From CAYHHI01 sp964356335 (GTDB lineage Bacteria > Arandabacterota > Arandabacteria > Arandabacterales > Arandabacteraceae), in the NCBI GenBank assembly GCA_964356335.1, contig CAYHHI010000007.1, positions 26,586 to 90,585 of the forward strand: DNA of 64,000 bases. Reading direction: 5' to 3'. A model generated the notes under the pieces. It was not told where the DNA came from. It made no database searches and saw only the letters and a list, made by a program, of their open reading frames with translations. Made by a program: the position numbers and the translations under genes. Of the stretch, positions 61,785 through 64,000 are shown piece after piece. How positions within the stretch are numbered: the first letter of the stretch is position 1; every line of letters begins with the position of its first letter.

Positions 61785-63830
61785 CTACCGCATCAGAATG
61801 ACTTTCTTCGAGACCGCGTGGTCCCGGGTCGCAAGCCTGACGAGGTAGACGCCGGCGGCGGCCTCGACCCCGGAGTCGTTCTTCCCGTCCCAGGTCCGCA
61901 CGAAGAGGCCGGCGTCCCGCGCTTCGTCAGCTAGAGTCGCCAAGAGGCGCCCAGAAAGATCATACACGCTGAGACGTACTCTTCCAGCCTGCGGCAGGGT
62001 GCACCGGACCTCGAGCGATGGATTGAAGGGAGTCGGGGCCGCGACAAGGATCGGCACCTTGAGTGAAGGGACACCATCCTCGACACCGGTGATCGCATCG
62101 TTGTAAAGGGTCCAGACCAGAGAATCCGCAAACTGCCCGTCGGTGGCTACGACAAGGATCGTGTCGGTCGCACCCGGCGCCCCGCCCGGGTAGGTATAGG
62201 ACGAGTCGGAGCCGGACTGAACCACGCCGCCATTGAGGCGCCAGACAAAGGTGGTCTGGCCCCCGTCCTCATCCACCACGACGGCCGATAGAAGAAGGGA
62301 GTCCCCGTAACAAATCGCCGTATCAAGGGAGACCGGATGGTGCTCCACGATGGCCGGCCAGGCGTTCCCAAACCCGAGATCGAAGGTCATGACCGAGTCG
62401 GACTCGCTGATGTTAGTGATCCAGATCCCGCTCGACTGCCCGTACCAGCTGGAGCTCGGGACGGAGTTGGGCGTGAATGAAGCCTGACCCGGATCCTCCG
62501 CGGCGAAGGGGGCGCTGATTCGCATCTCGTACGGGTACCATTCGTTAGAGAACTCGCTCACCCCGTCCCAGGGAGTGGCCGGATCGTAGCCGGCGTCCTC
62601 CACCGTCACCATGTAGTGGGCATAGGAAGGCCGGCCGTTGTTGCTCGGCATGTCGTCATCGACATGGAGGACTAGAAGACCCGGATCCTTCTGGTTCTGC
62701 CCCGGCGTGAACCAGGGCCAGTACGCGGAGAAGTCGGAGTCGAGATGATCGAACTTCGCCGAAGACAGGGTATTCCGATTCTCCAGGAGGAAGTACTCGT
62801 CCGGGTTGCTCGGCCGGACTATCTTGTAGACTACCGGATTGGTTTCCACCTCTGGGATCTCGATCCGATGCCTGGACTGGCCCAGGACCTGAGGGATCAC
62901 GAAGCCGAGTTGCGTCTTTGTCCACGCGCAGTGATGCCCCGGGTCTTGGCGCGTCCCGTAGGACATGATGTTGTAGCCGGCGTAGCCCATGACGCACCAA
63001 TCGACCAACGGATGGTCGTTGGCGTCGTTGGGCGTGTAGTAGGTCACCGTGTTGAGCTTGGAATCGTAGTCGTACAGGTCGGGAATGCCCAGGACGTGGG
63101 TTCCCTCGTGAGCGGGGATTCGTATACTGATGATCGACCCGTTCGAGTGCTCTTCCGGGTTGCAGGCATACCGGTCGATGATCACGCCGTCGTCGGTCAT
63201 GTAATCCAAGCCCGACACCGCGTATGACCAAATGTGGTCCGGATCGTGCGTCTCCTCCTGGCCCGGGCCGGCGTGGAAGATCCAGACCGCATCGGTGTAG
63301 CCGTCTCCGTCCCTGTCGTACTGGGAGTAATCGATGTAGGGGTCGGCGGCCTCGAAGAAATCAGTGAACCACAGGTCGGGGTCATAGGTCGGCTGGGTGA
63401 ACCACCCGTACACCGCTCCTTCGATCCAGTACGACCCGTAGGAATCCTCCAACCAGAAATCCCTCATGCTCCCTGGATCGACCACGCCAAGGCTGAAGAG
63501 GAGGGTGTCGTAGGCAGCCCTGGGGTGAGCGACCGTGTCGGCCGGATTGTCGTCCCACTGGCAGAGCATGACGAGAGCAACACCAGTGTCAGAGGGGGCC
63601 ATCACCTGAAGCCTTGATCTTCTTTCAACCATCTCCGCGTATGGAACCGCGAGACGCTCTTCAATCTCCGCGGCTGGCAGGTCGAAGACGGTAAAGCGGA
63701 GATTCTCGGGGGGAGTGGCTTCCCACCCAGGTTGCCGGTGCACATCGACGCTGGCTATAGCCGTTCCAGCGCCCGACAGAAGGAACATCGAGAGAAGGAA
63801 CAGGAGCAGCTGGCTCTTCAATCGGGGCAT
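61785..63830 (-). CDS. Secreted M6-family (immune inhibitor A-like) metalloprotease with C-terminal FlgD/Ig-like domain
   Basis: 681 residues from ATG 63830, preceded by AAGGAGAG. Signal peptide about 1-27. The M6 catalytic region has ALVMLCQWDDNPAD, SYGSYWIEGAVYGW, DRDGDGYTDAVWIFHAGPGQE and the zinc site PAHEGTHVLGIPDLYD (H241, E242, H245). PKD/Ig-like modules follow (AVVVDEDGGQTTFVWRLNGG). The last 75 residues are a FlgD-like domain (SVYDLSGRLLATLADEARD, GVYLVRLATRDH) ending KKVILMR, similar in layout to the deacetylase tail at 346-1713. By eye it is more G+C-rich than its neighbours. Predicted secreted protease. Confidence 0.9.
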   Translation of the reverse strand: MPRLKSQLLLFLLSMFLLSGAGTAIASVDVHRQPGWEATPPENLRFTVFDLPAAEIEERLAVPYAEMVERRSRLQVMAPSDTGVALVMLCQWDDNPADTVAHPRAAYDTLLFSLGVVDPGSMRDFWLEDSYGSYWIEGAVYGWFTQPTYDPDLWFTDFFEAADPYIDYSQYDRDGDGYTDAVWIFHAGPGQEETHDPDHIWSYAVSGLDYMTDDGVIIDRYACNPEEHSNGSIISIRIPAHEGTHVLGIPDLYDYDSKLNTVTYYTPNDANDHPLVDWCVMGYAGYNIMSYGTRQDPGHHCAWTKTQLGFVIPQVLGQSRHRIEIPEVETNPVVYKIVRPSNPDEYFLLENRNTLSSAKFDHLDSDFSAYWPWFTPGQNQKDPGLLVLHVDDDMPSNNGRPSYAHYMVTVEDAGYDPATPWDGVSEFSNEWYPYEMRISAPFAAEDPGQASFTPNSVPSSSWYGQSSGIWITNISESDSVMTFDLGFGNAWPAIVEHHPVSLDTAICYGDSLLLSAVVVDEDGGQTTFVWRLNGGVVQSGSDSSYTYPGGAPGATDTILVVATDGQFADSLVWTLYNDAITGVEDGVPSLKVPILVAAPTPFNPSLEVRCTLPQAGRVRLSVYDLSGRLLATLADEARDAGLFVRTWDGKNDSGVEAAAGVYLVRLATRDHAVSKKVILMR

Positions 63831-63902
63831 TGCCTCTCTCCTTCATGAGTGCTGGGTCGCCTTCCCAGTAGGGTGTTCCCCACTTCCTGGGGACACTCAT
63901 TC

Positions 63903-63931
63903 ATTCTACCACATAGCAGACATGGGCGCAA
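63903..63931 (-). promoter_or_regulatory. Candidate promoter of the M6 protease gene (minus strand)
   Basis: On the minus strand, TTGCGC (63931-63926), 17-bp spacer, TAGAAT (63908-63903), about 73 bp upstream of the start codon. Confidence 0.5.
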
Positions 63932-64000
63932 TGGATCCGCTGGTCTTATGGTGTAACGATTAGTGTGCGGAATTGGATAGATGAAGATGGCATGGGGTGT

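Overview
The window reads as a continuous stretch of chromosome from a Gram-negative, probably anaerobic bacterium of moderately high G+C. Gram-negative features are a lipobox lipoprotein next to an outer-membrane beta-barrel (3.3-5.3 kb), a second small beta-barrel ending in Phe (28.1 kb), and two secreted proteins with a FlgD/Ig-like C-terminal tail ending in a basic KKxxLxR-type motif. That tail is common in FCB-group and related candidate phyla. Oxygen-sensitive chemistry (a 4-hydroxybutyryl-CoA-dehydratase-like [4Fe-4S] enzyme, a giant 2-hydroxyacyl-CoA-dehydratase-type activase, a radical SAM protein) points to anaerobic life. No phage, transposase or CRISPR array was seen. A candidate-phylum bacterium is my inference; no 16S or taxonomic marker was available to compare.

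Layout. 0-8.7 kb: end of era, a secreted polysaccharide deacetylase, an M42 peptidase, a lipoprotein/beta-barrel pair, an adenosine-specific kinase, then asnA and the 4-hydroxybutyryl-CoA dehydratase homologue on the minus strand. 8.9-12.2 kb: a four-gene operon of uncharacterised membrane proteins. 12.4-25.8 kb: radical SAM protein, nucleoside deoxyribosyltransferase-like protein, then an apparent glycogen-related region: DUF4912 protein, GH57 branching enzyme, a large CoA-dehydratase activase, a GalT-family protein lacking its catalytic histidine, a flavin reductase, and a ParA ATPase fused to a glycogen-binding (AMPK-type) module followed by a divergent P-loop ATPase. 25.8-31.1 kb: CPBP protease, UroD-family protein, small beta-barrel, a methyltransferase-like gene, several very small proteins and a lone receiver protein.

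31.4-61.3 kb is dense housekeeping, all on the plus strand: comEC; purN-purC-purH-guaA; a polyprenol-kinase-like membrane protein; a cold-shock protein; secA; smg-topA-trmFO-xerC-hslV-hslU-argF-lipoprotein-dapF-dapA-dapB-sppA with many ATGA/GTGA overlaps; an FmdB-type zinc ribbon; HU; a 31-residue AURKAIP1/COX24-like protein; rnr; gltX. A tRNA-Gln(CUG) with its own promoter and terminator follows, then a minus-strand M6 metalloprotease.

The most interesting signals are the ParA-glycogen-binding fusion and its neighbour with a ParB-like N-terminal peptide (a possible glycogen-granule positioning system), a frame-preserving 174-nt repeat cassette at the start of trmFO, a cysteine-rich insertion in SecA, the active-site-altered GalT homologue, and the four-gene membrane operon.
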